Notes: a model not told the origin generated them from the letters alone. 64,000 nt of DNA from Noviherbaspirillum autotrophicum (GCF_000818395.1 NZ_JWJG01000028.1:4480615-4544614), one strand, 5' to 3'; positions 16,676 through 26,394 are shown, counted from the first letter of the stretch. Numbers and translations are program-made.

Positions 16676-17980
16676 ATGCAAACCATCGTCATCGTTGGAG
16701 GAGGCGCCGGCGGACTCGAGCTGGCCACGCGTTTGGGGAACAACCTCGGCCGCAAAGGGCGCGCCAAGATCGTGCTGGTGGACCGCTGGCCGACGCATTT
16801 CTGGAAGCCGCTGCTGCATGCGGTGGCGTCGGGCAAGCTCGATCCGCAAGTGCATCAGGTCGAGTATTCGGCGCAGGCGGCCGAGCACCATTTCCAGTTC
16901 GTCTGCGGCGAGGTGACCGCCATCGACCGTCAGGCGCACCGCATCGACGTCGGGCCATATTGCGGCGAGGATGGCGCCGAAGTGCTGCCGCGCCGCAGCA
17001 TCCGTTACGACAAGCTGGTGCTGGCGTTCGGCGCGGTGACCAACTTCTTCAATATCCCCGGCGCGGCCGAACATTCGCTCACGCTCGACAGCGTGCAGCA
17101 GGCGGAAGTCTTCCGCAAGCGCTTCATCGGCAGCTGCATGGCGGCCAGCAGCCGCGGCACGCCCGGCGGCACTACGCGGGCAACGGTCAACATCGTTATC
17201 GTCGGCGGCGGCGCAACCGGGGTGGAACTGGCGGCCGAACTGAACCACACGGTGCGAACGCTGGCCAAGTACAACGTGCACTCGCTTGATCCGTCGCGTG
17301 ACGTGTGCATCCGCATCATCGAGCGTGGAGAACGCCTGCTGCCGCCGCTGCATCCGGCAGTCTCGAAACGCGCCGCGCGCCATTTGCGCTGGCTTGGGGT
17401 TGAGGTGTGCACCGATACCACGGTAGCCCGCGTCGAAGCCGATGCGGTCGTCGACAGAATGGGGCGGCGCCATGCCTCCGATATCACAATGTGGGCTGCA
17501 GGGGTCGAGGGGCCCGCGATCGCGACGACGCTGGGATTGCCGCTGAACCGCTTGAAGCAGATCGTAGTGACGCCCAGCCTGCAGACCGAGGACGATGCCG
17601 ACGTGTTCGCCATCGGCGACTGCTCCAGCTATGTCTGCCCGGTCAAGGGTGCGGCGGTTCCGCCGCGCGCGCAGGTGGCGCACCAGCAGGCGATGTTCCT
17701 GGCCGAAGTGCTGGCGCGGCCGCCACAATCCGCCTTGCCGCATTTCCGCTACCGCGATTACGGGTCGCTGGTGTCGCTCGGGCCATCCAAGGCGGTCGGC
17801 GTCCTGGTCGGCAGCACGACTGGGCGTGAAGTGCTGGTCGGTGGCCTGACGGCACGATGGCTGTACCGGCTCATGTACCAAAAACATGTGATGTCGCTGC
17901 ACGGCTTTATGCGCATGGCAGCTGAAACCTTGTCTCACTGGATACGCACGAAGGTGACGCCGCCAGTCAAACTGCATTAA
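16676..17980 (+). CDS. ndh: type II NADH:quinone oxidoreductase (NDH-2)
   Basis: Single-subunit, non-proton-pumping NADH dehydrogenase of 434 residues passing electrons to quinone at the inner membrane face. An N-terminal FAD-binding Rossmann motif VGGGAGGLELATRLG and a second nucleotide motif IVGGGATGVELAAEL near residue 175 are both present. The FAD-contacting FAIGDC and the PPRAQVAHQQA segment follow, and the C-terminal amphipathic membrane-anchoring region includes GLTARWLYRLMYQKHVMSLHG written here in part. GGAGA precedes the ATG. A strong hairpin follows the stop. Confidence 0.93.
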   Translation: MQTIVIVGGGAGGLELATRLGNNLGRKGRAKIVLVDRWPTHFWKPLLHAVASGKLDPQVHQVEYSAQAAEHHFQFVCGEVTAIDRQAHRIDVGPYCGEDGAEVLPRRSIRYDKLVLAFGAVTNFFNIPGAAEHSLTLDSVQQAEVFRKRFIGSCMAASSRGTPGGTTRATVNIVIVGGGATGVELAAELNHTVRTLAKYNVHSLDPSRDVCIRIIERGERLLPPLHPAVSKRAARHLRWLGVEVCTDTTVARVEADAVVDRMGRRHASDITMWAAGVEGPAIATTLGLPLNRLKQIVVTPSLQTEDDADVFAIGDCSSYVCPVKGAAVPPRAQVAHQQAMFLAEVLARPPQSALPHFRYRDYGSLVSLGPSKAVGVLVGSTTGREVLVGGLTARWLYRLMYQKHVMSLHGFMRMAAETLSHWIRTKVTPPVKLH

Positions 17981-17987
17981 TCCCATC

Positions 17988-18015
17988 ATGCGGGAAGCCG
18001 GCTGGCTTCCCGCAT
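17988..18015 (+). terminator. hairpin after ndh
   Basis: A 12-bp perfect stem (ATGCGGGAAGCC with GGCTTCCCGCAT) closes a 4-nt loop just after the ndh stop. Very stable, but lacks a U-tract; the nearest T-run is at about 18053. Confidence 0.5.
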
Positions 18016-18236
18016 GGCATGGTCCCTCTCCCACTGCCCTCGTCCGCCTGAATTTTTTAGCGATGGGAAATTAAACAGTATTTCCGCAAACCCTTTCCCG
18101 ATTTTCCTGTCTGAAGGACGAATAAAGCTTTATTAGTGCAAAAACACAAGGCGCGGCTTGTATCCCGCCTTTATGCTGATCGTCGCTTTCCATACAAATC
18201 GTCAACTGCGGGCACCTTTTCCCGCCGACCTCAAGC

Positions 18237-19796
18237 ATGAGACAGGCCGAACAACGCAAGCGGGAAATTCTGACTCTCTTTCTGGCGCGGGATTTGCTGA
18301 CGATCATTACGCTGATCCTCGCTCTTTTCATCACCTATAAACTGTGGAACACGGCGCGCGAGACGGAATCGCAGACGCAATACACCAGCTTTTACTTCCG
18401 CGTGCGCGAGTCGAACAACGCGATCCAGCAGCGCCTGGCGATTTACGAGCAGGTCTTGCATGCGACAAAAGGACTGTTTCATGCCAACAAGACCGTTACG
18501 CGCAACCAGTTCCGCGCGTTTGTCGAGGCGCTCGCCCTGCCGCAAAACTATCCGGGAATTCAGGGCATCGGCTTTGCCCTGCTGATCCCGCCGTCCGGGC
18601 TGGAACAGCATGTGAAGGCGGTGCGCGCCGAGGGTTTTCCCAATTACACGGTATGGCCGGCGAAAGAGCGCGACGTCTACACGTCCATTATTTTCCTGGA
18701 ACCCTTCACCGGGAAAAACCTGCGCGCATTCGGCTATGACATGTATTCAAACCCGATTCGCCGGGAGGCAATGCAGCAGGCGTTCGTCACCGGTCAGGCC
18801 GCCGTCACCGGCAAGGTCAAACTGGTACAGGAAGCCGGCGGCGAGGTGCAGTCAGGATTCCTGATGTACCTGCCGGTCTACAATGAAGCGGCATTGCAGA
18901 AGCCTGACGCCCGGCGCCAGGACAGTGTGGTCGGCTGGGTCTATGCCCCTTTCCGCATGAAAGACTTCATGCACGGCATCAACAGCGCGCAGGCAGAAGA
19001 CCTCGACATTGCCATCTACGACGGCAACGACGTATCGCCGGAGAGACTGATGTTCGAATCCGAGCCCAAGCGTGGCAGCACCGGCGTGGAGAGAATCGAC
19101 CGGATCGATCTGGGCAATCGCACCTGGACCGTGGTCACCACCGCAACCCCGGCCTTCGTCCAGCGCATCGCGTCCGGCCAGCCGCGCCTGATCCTGCATG
19201 CCGGCATCAGTATCAGCCTGATGGTGGCATTGCTGATCTGGCTGTTCCTCGACGACCGTGCCCGCGCCCTGCATGCGGCGCATCAGGCCATGCAGCTGGC
19301 GCTGTACGATGCGCTGACCGGGCTGCCGAACAGAAAACTTCTCGACGAGCGCCTCGCGGTGGCGCTGTCCCATGCCAAGCGCAGCCATAGCCGCGCGGCG
19401 CTGCTCTTTATCGACCTCGACAAGTTCAAGCCGGTCAACGACAACTTCGGGCATGCCTACGGCGATCTGCTGCTCAAGGAGGTGGCCAAGCGCCTGCGTG
19501 AAAACATGCGCGAGTCCGACACAGCCTCACGGCTGGGCGGCGACGAATTCGTGGTGCTGCTGCTCGATGTCGAAAGCCCGCAGGACGTGATGCTGGTCGC
19601 CACGAAAATCCTGCAGCATATTAATGATCCCTACGAAATCGCGGGCCACACCTTCAACATCTCCGCCAGCATCGGCGCGGCCTTGTATCCGGATCACGGC
19701 AGCGACAGCAAGACCCTGATGAAGAGCGCGGACATGGCGATGTACCAGGCAAAGGACAAGGGACGCGCCAACGTGCAGTTGGCGCCGCTGGAATGA
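18237..19796 (+). CDS. CHASE-domain diguanylate cyclase
   Basis: Membrane sensor making cyclic di-GMP, 519 residues. TM1 at about 12-34 and TM2 at about 318-340 enclose a periplasmic CHASE domain (IQGIGFALLIPPSG, then IIFLEPFTGKNLRAFGYDM). The GGDEF domain (FDALTGLPNR-like YDALTGLPNR onward) has an intact GGDEF near residue 434 and a product-inhibition RxxD (RESD) five residues before it, so it should be active and feedback-inhibited. It faces a c-di-GMP gene on the opposite strand, 37 bp away. The CHASE ligand is unknown. Confidence 0.93.
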   Translation: MRQAEQRKREILTLFLARDLLTIITLILALFITYKLWNTARETESQTQYTSFYFRVRESNNAIQQRLAIYEQVLHATKGLFHANKTVTRNQFRAFVEALALPQNYPGIQGIGFALLIPPSGLEQHVKAVRAEGFPNYTVWPAKERDVYTSIIFLEPFTGKNLRAFGYDMYSNPIRREAMQQAFVTGQAAVTGKVKLVQEAGGEVQSGFLMYLPVYNEAALQKPDARRQDSVVGWVYAPFRMKDFMHGINSAQAEDLDIAIYDGNDVSPERLMFESEPKRGSTGVERIDRIDLGNRTWTVVTTATPAFVQRIASGQPRLILHAGISISLMVALLIWLFLDDRARALHAAHQAMQLALYDALTGLPNRKLLDERLAVALSHAKRSHSRAALLFIDLDKFKPVNDNFGHAYGDLLLKEVAKRLRENMRESDTASRLGGDEFVVLLLDVESPQDVMLVATKILQHINDPYEIAGHTFNISASIGAALYPDHGSDSKTLMKSADMAMYQAKDKGRANVQLAPLE

Positions 19797-19833
19797 TGCC
19801 GCGAACCGCGCATTGAGACGGCAAGCCCTGCGC

Positions 19834-22158
19834 TCACGCGCTGACGGCGCGCCCGCCCAGCAGCTTCTCGAATTCGTCCGGCGGCAGCGGCCGCGCATAC
19901 AGGAAGCCCTGCGCATAGTCGCAGCCGGCGCGCTGCAGCCAGTCGCGCTGCTCGGCCGTTTCGACGCCTTCCGCGATGACTTTCAATCCGAGCTTGTGCG
20001 CCATGACGATGATCGTTTCCGCGATGGTGCGGCTGATGCTGTCTTTGGCGGTATCGCGGATGAACGACTGGTCGACCTTCAGGTAATCGACATCGAATTT
20101 CTTGAGGTAAGCCATCGACGAGTAACCGGTGCCGAAATCGTCGATGGCGACCTGCACCCCGGCATCGCGCAGCTCAAAGATCTTTTCAGCGGTGCTCGAC
20201 GAGGCATTGAGCAGCAAGCCCTCGGTGATCTCGACCGCCACGCTGTTCCAGGCCATGCCGAGCTGATTCAAATAAGCGCCCCAGTCCATCTCCTTCTTGT
20301 GCGGCAAGAACTGCGCCGGCGACTTGTTGACGCTGATCTGGAACGCCGCCCCGAAGCGCTCACTCCAGCGCCGGCACCAGGCCGCAGCCTGCATGAAGAC
20401 CCAGTTGCCGATCTCGTTGATCAGCCCGGTTTCCTCGGCCAGGCTGATGAATTCATTCGGGCACACCAGCCCCTTCTCCGGGTGCATCCAGCGCACCAGC
20501 GCCTCGCCCTTGACGATGCGCCCGTCGCGCAAGTCGACGATCGGCTGGAAATACACGCGCAGCTGGCGCGCCGGCAAGGCATTGCGCAATTCGCCGATCA
20601 GCTTGAGCCGGTACGAAGCCTGCTCCTGCATGGCGCGCGTGAAGAAGCTGAACTGGTTGCGCCCGGCGCTCTTGGCAACATACATCGCCTGGTCGGCATT
20701 GCGCAGCAGTCGTTCTGGCTCCATGCCGTCGGATGGATGAAGCGTGATCCCGAGGCTGCCGGAGACGTGAATGATTTCGTGGTTCAGCAGGAAGGGCCGG
20801 GCCAGCGCCTGCAGGATTTTCTGCGCGATCGTCTCGACATGGGCGCGGTCGTCGAGGTCGGTCAGGATCACGGTGAATTCGTCGCCGCCGAGCCTGGCGA
20901 CGGTATCGGCGGAGCGCACGCAGGAACGGATGCGCGCGGCGGTTTCGCGCAGCAAGGCATCGCCTGAATCGTGGCCGAGCAAGTCGTTGACTTCCTTGAA
21001 GCGGTCGAGGTCGACGAACATAAGCGCCAGCATCTTGCCGCTGCGCCGGGAATTCGCCACTTCATATTCCAGCCGATCACGGAACAGACTGCGGTTGGGC
21101 AAGCCGGTCAGGGCGTCGAAATTGGCGCGCCGCAAGGTTTCCTGCTCAAACGACACGTCCACCGTGGTGCCGACCATTCGCAGCGCGCGCCCGTCGTTGT
21201 CGCGGCTGACGACCGCGCCGCGCGCCAGTATCCACTTCCAGCTCCCATTCTTGCCGCGCACGCGGTATTCGCAGGCGAGGAAGCGGGTCTTGCCGCGCAC
21301 GCAAGCCATCGTTTCAGCCCTGACGCGCTGCTGGTCTTCCGGATGAGTAATGGCCAGCCAATCCTCGAGCCGGCTGCCGATTTCATGCTCGTCGTACCCC
21401 AGCATCGCGCGCCCGCGCCGCGAAAACATAAAATTGTTGGACTCAATGTCCCAGTCCCACACGCCGTCGCCGGCGGCTTCCAGCGCCAGGTGCAGGCGCT
21501 GCTCGCTGGCGCGCAGGGTCACCTGCGCCTGCACCTGCGCGGTGACTTCGTAGCCGAGCAGCAGCACCCCGGTGACGGTGCGCTCGGCGGAAAATATCGG
21601 CTGGCAGACGAAGTCGACATAGGCGTCGATCGGGGTCGCGCCGGGCACGCGCTGCAGCGACACCCTGTGCGCATGGCCGACACACGGCTCACCCGTTTCA
21701 TAGACGCCGTCGAGCAGGCGGATCATTTCGCGCTCGCCTTGCTCGGGAATAATGTCGCGCAAGGGTTTGCCCAGCACGGAACGGTGGCAGACGACTTGGT
21801 AACAAGCCTGGTTGACCGCTTCCATCACATGGTCGGGGCCGCGCGTGACGGCCATGAATCCCGGTGCGTGATCGAGCAAATCCTGCAGCGCGATCAACCG
21901 CGACGGCGAGCGCGTCCCCGCGACCTCGTACTGCAGTTGCGCGGTCCCCGGCGACGCCTCCTGAGCTGAATTGCCCGCCGCCAGGGTTTCTGATCGGAAT
22001 ACCTGTCCGACCGGCTGCCCGATGAGGTCATTGCGGCTGCGCGCTGCCATTTTCAGAAACGCGTCATTGGCTTCGACAATCGTCAAACGGCCCGATAACA
22101 GAAGCAAGGGATCGGGGCTGGCTTTGAGCGCGGCAGCGATGTCTTTGGGTAGCGCCAT
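19834..22158 (-). CDS. PAS-GGDEF-EAL cyclic di-GMP regulator
   Basis: 774-residue cytoplasmic protein with no membrane segment. About three PAS-like domains (roughly 1-80, 85-210 and 215-335, the last with a PAC strand YRVRGKNGSWKWILARGAV) precede a GGDEF domain and an EAL domain. GGDEF is intact (RLGGDEFTVIL, near residue 424) with an RxxD I-site (RSAD). EAL is intact (KGEALVRWMHP, near 551; DDFGTGYSS; YLKVDQSF; EGVET). Both synthetic and hydrolytic activities are possible; in such hybrids PDE activity often dominates. The ATG has only a weak ribosome site. Confidence 0.93.
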   Translation of the reverse strand: MALPKDIAAALKASPDPLLLLSGRLTIVEANDAFLKMAARSRNDLIGQPVGQVFRSETLAAGNSAQEASPGTAQLQYEVAGTRSPSRLIALQDLLDHAPGFMAVTRGPDHVMEAVNQACYQVVCHRSVLGKPLRDIIPEQGEREMIRLLDGVYETGEPCVGHAHRVSLQRVPGATPIDAYVDFVCQPIFSAERTVTGVLLLGYEVTAQVQAQVTLRASEQRLHLALEAAGDGVWDWDIESNNFMFSRRGRAMLGYDEHEIGSRLEDWLAITHPEDQQRVRAETMACVRGKTRFLACEYRVRGKNGSWKWILARGAVVSRDNDGRALRMVGTTVDVSFEQETLRRANFDALTGLPNRSLFRDRLEYEVANSRRSGKMLALMFVDLDRFKEVNDLLGHDSGDALLRETAARIRSCVRSADTVARLGGDEFTVILTDLDDRAHVETIAQKILQALARPFLLNHEIIHVSGSLGITLHPSDGMEPERLLRNADQAMYVAKSAGRNQFSFFTRAMQEQASYRLKLIGELRNALPARQLRVYFQPIVDLRDGRIVKGEALVRWMHPEKGLVCPNEFISLAEETGLINEIGNWVFMQAAAWCRRWSERFGAAFQISVNKSPAQFLPHKKEMDWGAYLNQLGMAWNSVAVEITEGLLLNASSSTAEKIFELRDAGVQVAIDDFGTGYSSMAYLKKFDVDYLKVDQSFIRDTAKDSISRTIAETIIVMAHKLGLKVIAEGVETAEQRDWLQRAGCDYAQGFLYARPLPPDEFEKLLGGRAVSA

Positions 22159-22390
22159 GAGTAGCCCGTACAGGCCATTGGAATGCGCGTGATGTTCGCG
22201 TGTACGTCCGTCGTATATGGAATTGGGCTCGCGGTGCGCGGTGATAGTTCCTGGTGCCGGCTTGCGCAGCCGCAGGGCAATTCAAAATAACGACATCCTG
22301 AGCGCCAGGCTGCGCGTTGTCGCCGGCGCTCGCTGAAATCCGGCGCCGGCCTGCCGCGCGCAAGCCTGCGGCAAGCATCAGGCGAAGGGG

Positions 22391-23092
22391 TTACTTGTTG
22401 GTCGGCTTGCGTTTGCGGGTGGTGCCGGAGGTTGCCGACGACGCCGATGAAGCCGATGTCGAAGCAGCTTTTGCCTTCGGTTTTTCCTTCTTTGTGGTGG
22501 GCGCGGCGGCTGGCACTGGCGCTTCAGCCGTCATGGCGGAGTTGACCGCCTGCTTGAACTGATCCTGCAGCATGTTCCACCAAGCCGCGGCATTGACCAG
22601 CGGCGCGGTCAGCGCGGCGGCATCCGATTCATCCCTGCTGGTCGGCTCGGGTGCGCCGCCGGCTTTCGCGTGCGTGTCATGGCTGCCATTGGCACCGTTG
22701 CTGCCGTTGCCGCCACTCGATCCGGTTAATCCGCCAGCCGCGGAAGACTCGCCGCCGGCCGGCTTGTCCATCATGCCGGCGCCCATGCTGGCACTGAAGG
22801 TTTCGCCCATCGATTGCAGGGTAGAAATCGTGGCCGCCTGCACTTCCAGCGCCTGTATCGTGCCGCGCAGCATGTTCATGTTCAGGGTCAGCCAGGATTC
22901 CACTGCTTTCAGGTCGGTGATCTTCTTGTTGATTTCCTCGACCGACAGGGTCGGCATCACCATGCCCGGCAAATTCATGCCGGGCATGCTCATTCCCGGC
23001 AAGCCCATGCCGCCCCACAGATTCTTGACGAATTCGAGCGTGTCCGTCATGGCCCCGATGCCCGGGATGTTAGGCATGTTCGGTTTGATCAT
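22391..23092 (-). CDS. phaM: PhaM-like polyhydroxyalkanoate granule protein
   Basis: 233 residues. In Ralstonia PhaM binds and activates PHB synthase and links granules to the nucleoid. The conserved N-terminal part here is DTLEFVKNLWGGMGLPGM plus MPTLSVEEINKKITDLKAVE and WLTLNMNMLRGTIQALEV. The middle is a low-complexity Gly/Ser/Asn stretch, and the C-terminus is rich in Lys, Ala and Ser (TKKEKPKAKAAS, RKRKPTNK), matching the DNA-binding tail of PhaM. A Met-Pro-Gly repeat (GLPGMSMPGMNLPGMVMP) stands at about 31-48. GGAG precedes the ATG. No PHA synthase gene is in the window. Confidence 0.85.
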   Translation of the reverse strand: MIKPNMPNIPGIGAMTDTLEFVKNLWGGMGLPGMSMPGMNLPGMVMPTLSVEEINKKITDLKAVESWLTLNMNMLRGTIQALEVQAATISTLQSMGETFSASMGAGMMDKPAGGESSAAGGLTGSSGGNGSNGANGSHDTHAKAGGAPEPTSRDESDAAALTAPLVNAAAWWNMLQDQFKQAVNSAMTAEAPVPAAAPTTKKEKPKAKAASTSASSASSATSGTTRKRKPTNK

Positions 23093-23323
23093 GATTCAAC
23101 TCCGCGTGGTAAACAGATTGCAGGGTAGCAGATTAGCTGAGTGAACAAAATGATAAAGGTTCCGGTTTCGCCCGGATTCTTCATGCGCTAGATCAGAAGG
23201 CAATCTTGCGTTCTTGAAACAATGGGTAACAAGTGCGAGGAACCTGCCTTGTCATCGTGAATCCACACTCTCCGTTAACTCACTGAAATCCTTCGGGATC
23301 CATTAGGTTGGTAAACTACCAGG

Positions 23324-24436
23324 ATGATGAAAACCTTCTTTCCGGCACAGCAGCGCGCGGCGAGCAAGCGCTGGATCGCGCTGCTGGTCGCGTCGATCCT
23401 GCTGCATGTCGTCGCGTTCAACTGGGCCGAGGGCCGTCTCGGCATGCCTGCCTGGCCGCGGCAGAAGGATACGGTGATGACGACCGAACTGCTGCCCCCG
23501 CCAGCGCCGCCGGCGCCGCCACCGCAGGTTGCCGCGTCCAAGCCCAAGCCGAAAAAGGCCAAGCCACGCCGGACGACACCGCCGCCCGCGCCACCGGTGG
23601 TCAACGCCGCGCCGTCCCCGTCAGCGCTGACGCAACCCGCGCCAGAAGTCGTCGAAGCCCCTCCGCAGACGAGCGACGCACCGGCCGAGGCCGCCAGCGC
23701 AGGCACCGGGCCAAGCGAAACGGCAAGCATGCCGCAGCAAGTGTCGCCGGTGCCGCCGGTCAGCTACCAGTTCAATCCGCCGCCGTCGGCTGAATTGACG
23801 TACGACGTCAAGGTATTGCGTGAAGGGCAGACCTGGTACGGGTCCGGCATGTACCGCTGGGAAGCGACGCCTGACAGTTACACGGCGACGATCGAAGCGG
23901 GGGTGACGGTCTTGTTCCGCATCACCGTGCTGAACCTCCAGAGCGAAGGCCGGATCAATCATCTTGGCTTGGCTCCGGTGCTGTACAGCGAGAAGCCATG
24001 GCGCAAGGCGGTGACGAACACGCATTTCCAGCATGAAAACCACAAGATCAGTTTTTCTGCCTCGGAAGCGGTATATCCCTATCACGGCGGCGAGCAGGAT
24101 CGTGCTAGCGTCATCTGGCAACTCGCCGGGATTGGGCGTGGCGATGTTTCGCAGTTTTACCCCGGTGCCACCTTCGACCTGTTTGTCGCTGGCCCGCGCG
24201 ACGCCGAAACCTGGCACTTCGCCGTGGTCGGCGCCGAAGACCTCGAGTCGGCCAACGGCAAGCTCGGCACCTGGCATGTCCGTCGTCTGCCGAAACCGGG
24301 TTCGTACGACCGGGCCATCGACATCTGGTTCGCGCCGCAGCAGGAGTGGTACCCGGTCAAGGTGCGCGAAACCTATCGTAATGGCGACTACTACGACTTG
24401 TCGCTGGCGAAAGCCGAACCCGTTGCCGCGCATTGA
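23324..24436 (+). CDS. DUF3108 protein with Pro-rich periplasmic linker
   Basis: 370 residues. One N-terminal membrane segment (about 16-32) is followed by a Pro/Ala/Lys-rich linker (about 55-130; PPPAPPAPPPQVAASKPKPK), which recalls TonB-like spacers across the periplasm. A C-terminal DUF3108 domain follows (YQFNPPPSAELTYDVKVLREGQ onward, ending DIWFAPQQEWYPVKVRETY). Function is unknown. The next gene is a shorter paralogue sharing the PPSAEL start, the [24 protein letters not shown] segment and the W-F-V-AG-RDAE-W segment, so the pair arose by tandem duplication with the linker gained or lost. The region upstream is divergent with phaM. Confidence 0.85.
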   Translation: MMKTFFPAQQRAASKRWIALLVASILLHVVAFNWAEGRLGMPAWPRQKDTVMTTELLPPPAPPAPPPQVAASKPKPKKAKPRRTTPPPAPPVVNAAPSPSALTQPAPEVVEAPPQTSDAPAEAASAGTGPSETASMPQQVSPVPPVSYQFNPPPSAELTYDVKVLREGQTWYGSGMYRWEATPDSYTATIEAGVTVLFRITVLNLQSEGRINHLGLAPVLYSEKPWRKAVTNTHFQHENHKISFSASEAVYPYHGGEQDRASVIWQLAGIGRGDVSQFYPGATFDLFVAGPRDAETWHFAVVGAEDLESANGKLGTWHVRRLPKPGSYDRAIDIWFAPQQEWYPVKVRETYRNGDYYDLSLAKAEPVAAH

Positions 24437-24454
24437 ATATTCCATGGAAAACAC

Positions 24455-25207
24455 ATGAAGTCCCTCCGTATTGTCCTGCCAGCGCTGCTGGCATGCGCCC
24501 TGTCGCTGGCGGCTGCCCAGCCGCCCGACGCTCCAATGACGAAGTACAAGTTCAACCTGCCGCCGTCAGCCGAACTCAGCTATGCGATCACGGCGCAGCA
24601 GAGCGGCTTGCAGCTCGGCGGCAGCGCGCTGGTGCATTGGGTAGTCAACGGCAAGAAGTTCTCGGTGGCGAGCGAAGCGCGCGCCATGCTGCTCGGGAAA
24701 ATTCTCGATTCCCGCAGCGAAGGCATTGTCGACGATTATGGCCTGGCGCCCCTGAGCTTCACTGAAAAGCGCTTTCGCCGCGACCGCACCACCACCACCT
24801 TCGATCGCGATGCCGGCACCATCCGCTTCACCACCTCCGAGCAAACCTATCCGTTGCGCGGCGGCGAACAAGACCGCAACAGCGCGATGTGGCAACTCAT
24901 TGCGGTGGCGCGGGCGGCGCCGGCGAAGTTCAAACCGGGCACGGAATGGACGTTCTTCGTGGCCGGCCAGCGCGACGCCGAACCCTGGACCTTCAAGGTG
25001 GTGGAACGCGAAAAGATCAGTACGCCCTTGGGCGAGCTGAACACGCTGCATGTGCTGAAGGAACCGGCGGCCGAATCCGGCGGGCAGCATGTCGATATCT
25101 GGCTGTCGCCGCAGCACGAGTGGTATCCGGTGCGCCTGCGCTATACCGAGCCGGATGCCGACTATATCGAGCAGACGCTGGAAAAGATCGGCAAGAGCGC
25201 GTCCTGA
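24455..25207 (+). CDS. DUF3108 protein, secreted paralogue
   Basis: 250 residues with a signal peptide ([22 protein letters not shown]) and a single DUF3108 domain, lying 18 bp downstream of its longer paralogue. Shared features include [36 protein letters not shown] and [19 protein letters not shown]. The protein is predicted periplasmic and soluble, whereas its neighbour is membrane-anchored. Function unknown; beta-rich fold expected. Confidence 0.87.
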   Translation: MKSLRIVLPALLACALSLAAAQPPDAPMTKYKFNLPPSAELSYAITAQQSGLQLGGSALVHWVVNGKKFSVASEARAMLLGKILDSRSEGIVDDYGLAPLSFTEKRFRRDRTTTTFDRDAGTIRFTTSEQTYPLRGGEQDRNSAMWQLIAVARAAPAKFKPGTEWTFFVAGQRDAEPWTFKVVEREKISTPLGELNTLHVLKEPAAESGGQHVDIWLSPQHEWYPVRLRYTEPDADYIEQTLEKIGKSAS

Positions 25208-25283
25208 CAAGGCCGCAGCCGGCGCGGCGCCCGCGCTACAATGCCGGCATTCCTTTCCCTACCTTATTCCGACGGTTATCCCC

Positions 25284-25985
25284 ATGATGCAATCCAGCCG
25301 TGCGCTCGTCCTGTTCAGCGGCGGGCAAGACTCCACCACCTGCCTGGCCTGGGCCTTGGCGCACTACGCCCATGTCGAAACCATCGGCTTCGATTACGGC
25401 CAGCGGCATGCGATCGAACTGGCGGTGCGCCCGGGCCTGCTGCAAAAAATGCGCGCGCTGTCGGCCGACTGGAGCAGCCGGCTGGGTGAAGACCACATGA
25501 TCGACCTGTCCCTGCTGTCGCGCATCTCGGATACCGCGCTGACCAGCGACGTCGAGATTGCGATGCAAGAAAACGGCTTGCCGAATACCTTCGTGCCCGG
25601 TCGCAACCTGCTGTTCATGACCGTCGCCGCCACCGTCGCCTACCGGCGCGGCCTGGACGTGCTGGTCGGCGGCATGTGCGAAACCGATTTTTCCGGCTAC
25701 CCCGACTGCCGCGACGACACCATGAAAGCGCTGCAGGTCGCGCTCAACCTAGGCATGGGAACCCGCCTGAAAATCGACACGCCGCTGATGTGGATCGACA
25801 AGGCAGCGACCTGGCGTCTGGCCGAGGAACTGGGCGGCCCGGCCCTGGTCGACCTGATCCGCACCGACACCCACACCTGCTACCTCGGCGAGCGCGGCGC
25901 GCTGCACGACTGGGGCCACGGCTGCGGCACCTGCCCGGCATGCGAGCTGCGCGCACGCGGATATCGCCAGTTCAGGCAGGAATAA
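25284..25985 (+). CDS. queC: 7-cyano-7-deazaguanine synthase QueC
   Basis: ATP-dependent conversion of 7-carboxy-7-deazaguanine to preQ0 in queuosine biosynthesis. 233 residues from ATG 25284. The PP-loop ATP motif SGGQDSTT is at about 12-19 and the C-terminal zinc site is C-x14-C-x2-C-x2-C-like ([22 protein letters not shown]). [15 protein letters not shown] is the typical substrate region. The upstream continuation of the frame overlaps the DUF3108 gene and has no family similarity, so the ATG pair ATGATG at 25284 is preferred. No other queuosine gene is nearby. Confidence 0.94.
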   Translation: MMQSSRALVLFSGGQDSTTCLAWALAHYAHVETIGFDYGQRHAIELAVRPGLLQKMRALSADWSSRLGEDHMIDLSLLSRISDTALTSDVEIAMQENGLPNTFVPGRNLLFMTVAATVAYRRGLDVLVGGMCETDFSGYPDCRDDTMKALQVALNLGMGTRLKIDTPLMWIDKAATWRLAEELGGPALVDLIRTDTHTCYLGERGALHDWGHGCGTCPACELRARGYRQFRQE

Positions 25986-26023
25986 CATCATTCGCCACCC
26001 GACAGACATTCACAGGCTTCAAA

Positions 26024-26042
26024 GATTCATTTAAAATGAATC
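26024..26042. promoter_or_regulatory. perfect 9-1-9 palindrome upstream of the HMA-like gene
   Basis: GATTCATTTAAAATGAATC, two perfect 9-bp arms around one base, 41 bp before the start of the small Cys-tailed gene. The 9-1-9 layout is that of Fur-family boxes, although the sequence is not the classical Fur consensus. Metal-responsive operator is a hypothesis. Confidence 0.5.
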
Positions 26043-26082
26043 TTAGTTTCCATTCCCCAGCCTACTGTCAATCAAAGGACGC

Positions 26083-26346
26083 ATGATGCAATCCGAAGTT
26101 TTTCAATTTAAAACCGCGACTACCGAGGAATCCCTGGCCAACGCCGTACGCGTGCTGAGCGCCGTCGAAGGCGTGAGCGCCGTCACGCCTTCGCTGCTGC
26201 GCAACGAATTGAGCGTGCAATTCAATCCGGATCGCGCATCGAAACAAAGCCTGCGGGCAGTGCTGGCGAATGCCGGCTACGCCATCGTGGCGGCCAACCC
26301 GAGCGGTGGCTGCGGCGGTGGCGGCGGCGGTTGCAGCTGCAGCTAA
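26083..26346 (+). CDS. small HMA-like protein with Cys-rich tail
   Basis: 87 residues. The body looks like a heavy-metal-associated ferredoxin-like fold (beta-alpha-beta-beta-alpha-beta: VFQFKTATTEESLANAVRVL, GVSAVTPSLLRNELSVQFNP, ASKQSLRAVLANAGYAIV), but the metal-binding CxxC of loop 1 is missing. Instead three Cys lie in a Gly-rich C-terminal tail (GGCGGGGGGCSCS), a possible alternative metal or thiol site. The AAGGA ribosome site is better spaced for the second ATG at 26086, which would remove one Met. A perfect palindrome lies upstream. Role unknown; metal carriage or sensing is plausible. Confidence 0.75.
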   Translation: MMQSEVFQFKTATTEESLANAVRVLSAVEGVSAVTPSLLRNELSVQFNPDRASKQSLRAVLANAGYAIVAANPSGGCGGGGGGCSCS

Positions 26347-26394
26347 ACGCCTGATTCGACTTGCCAGTGCAGCGCCGGCCGCAAGTCGGTCCTG

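Noticed and set aside
26024-26042. Palindrome read as a classical Fur box
   Set aside because: Layout is 9-1-9 but few bases match GATAATGAT; kept only as an unassigned operator.
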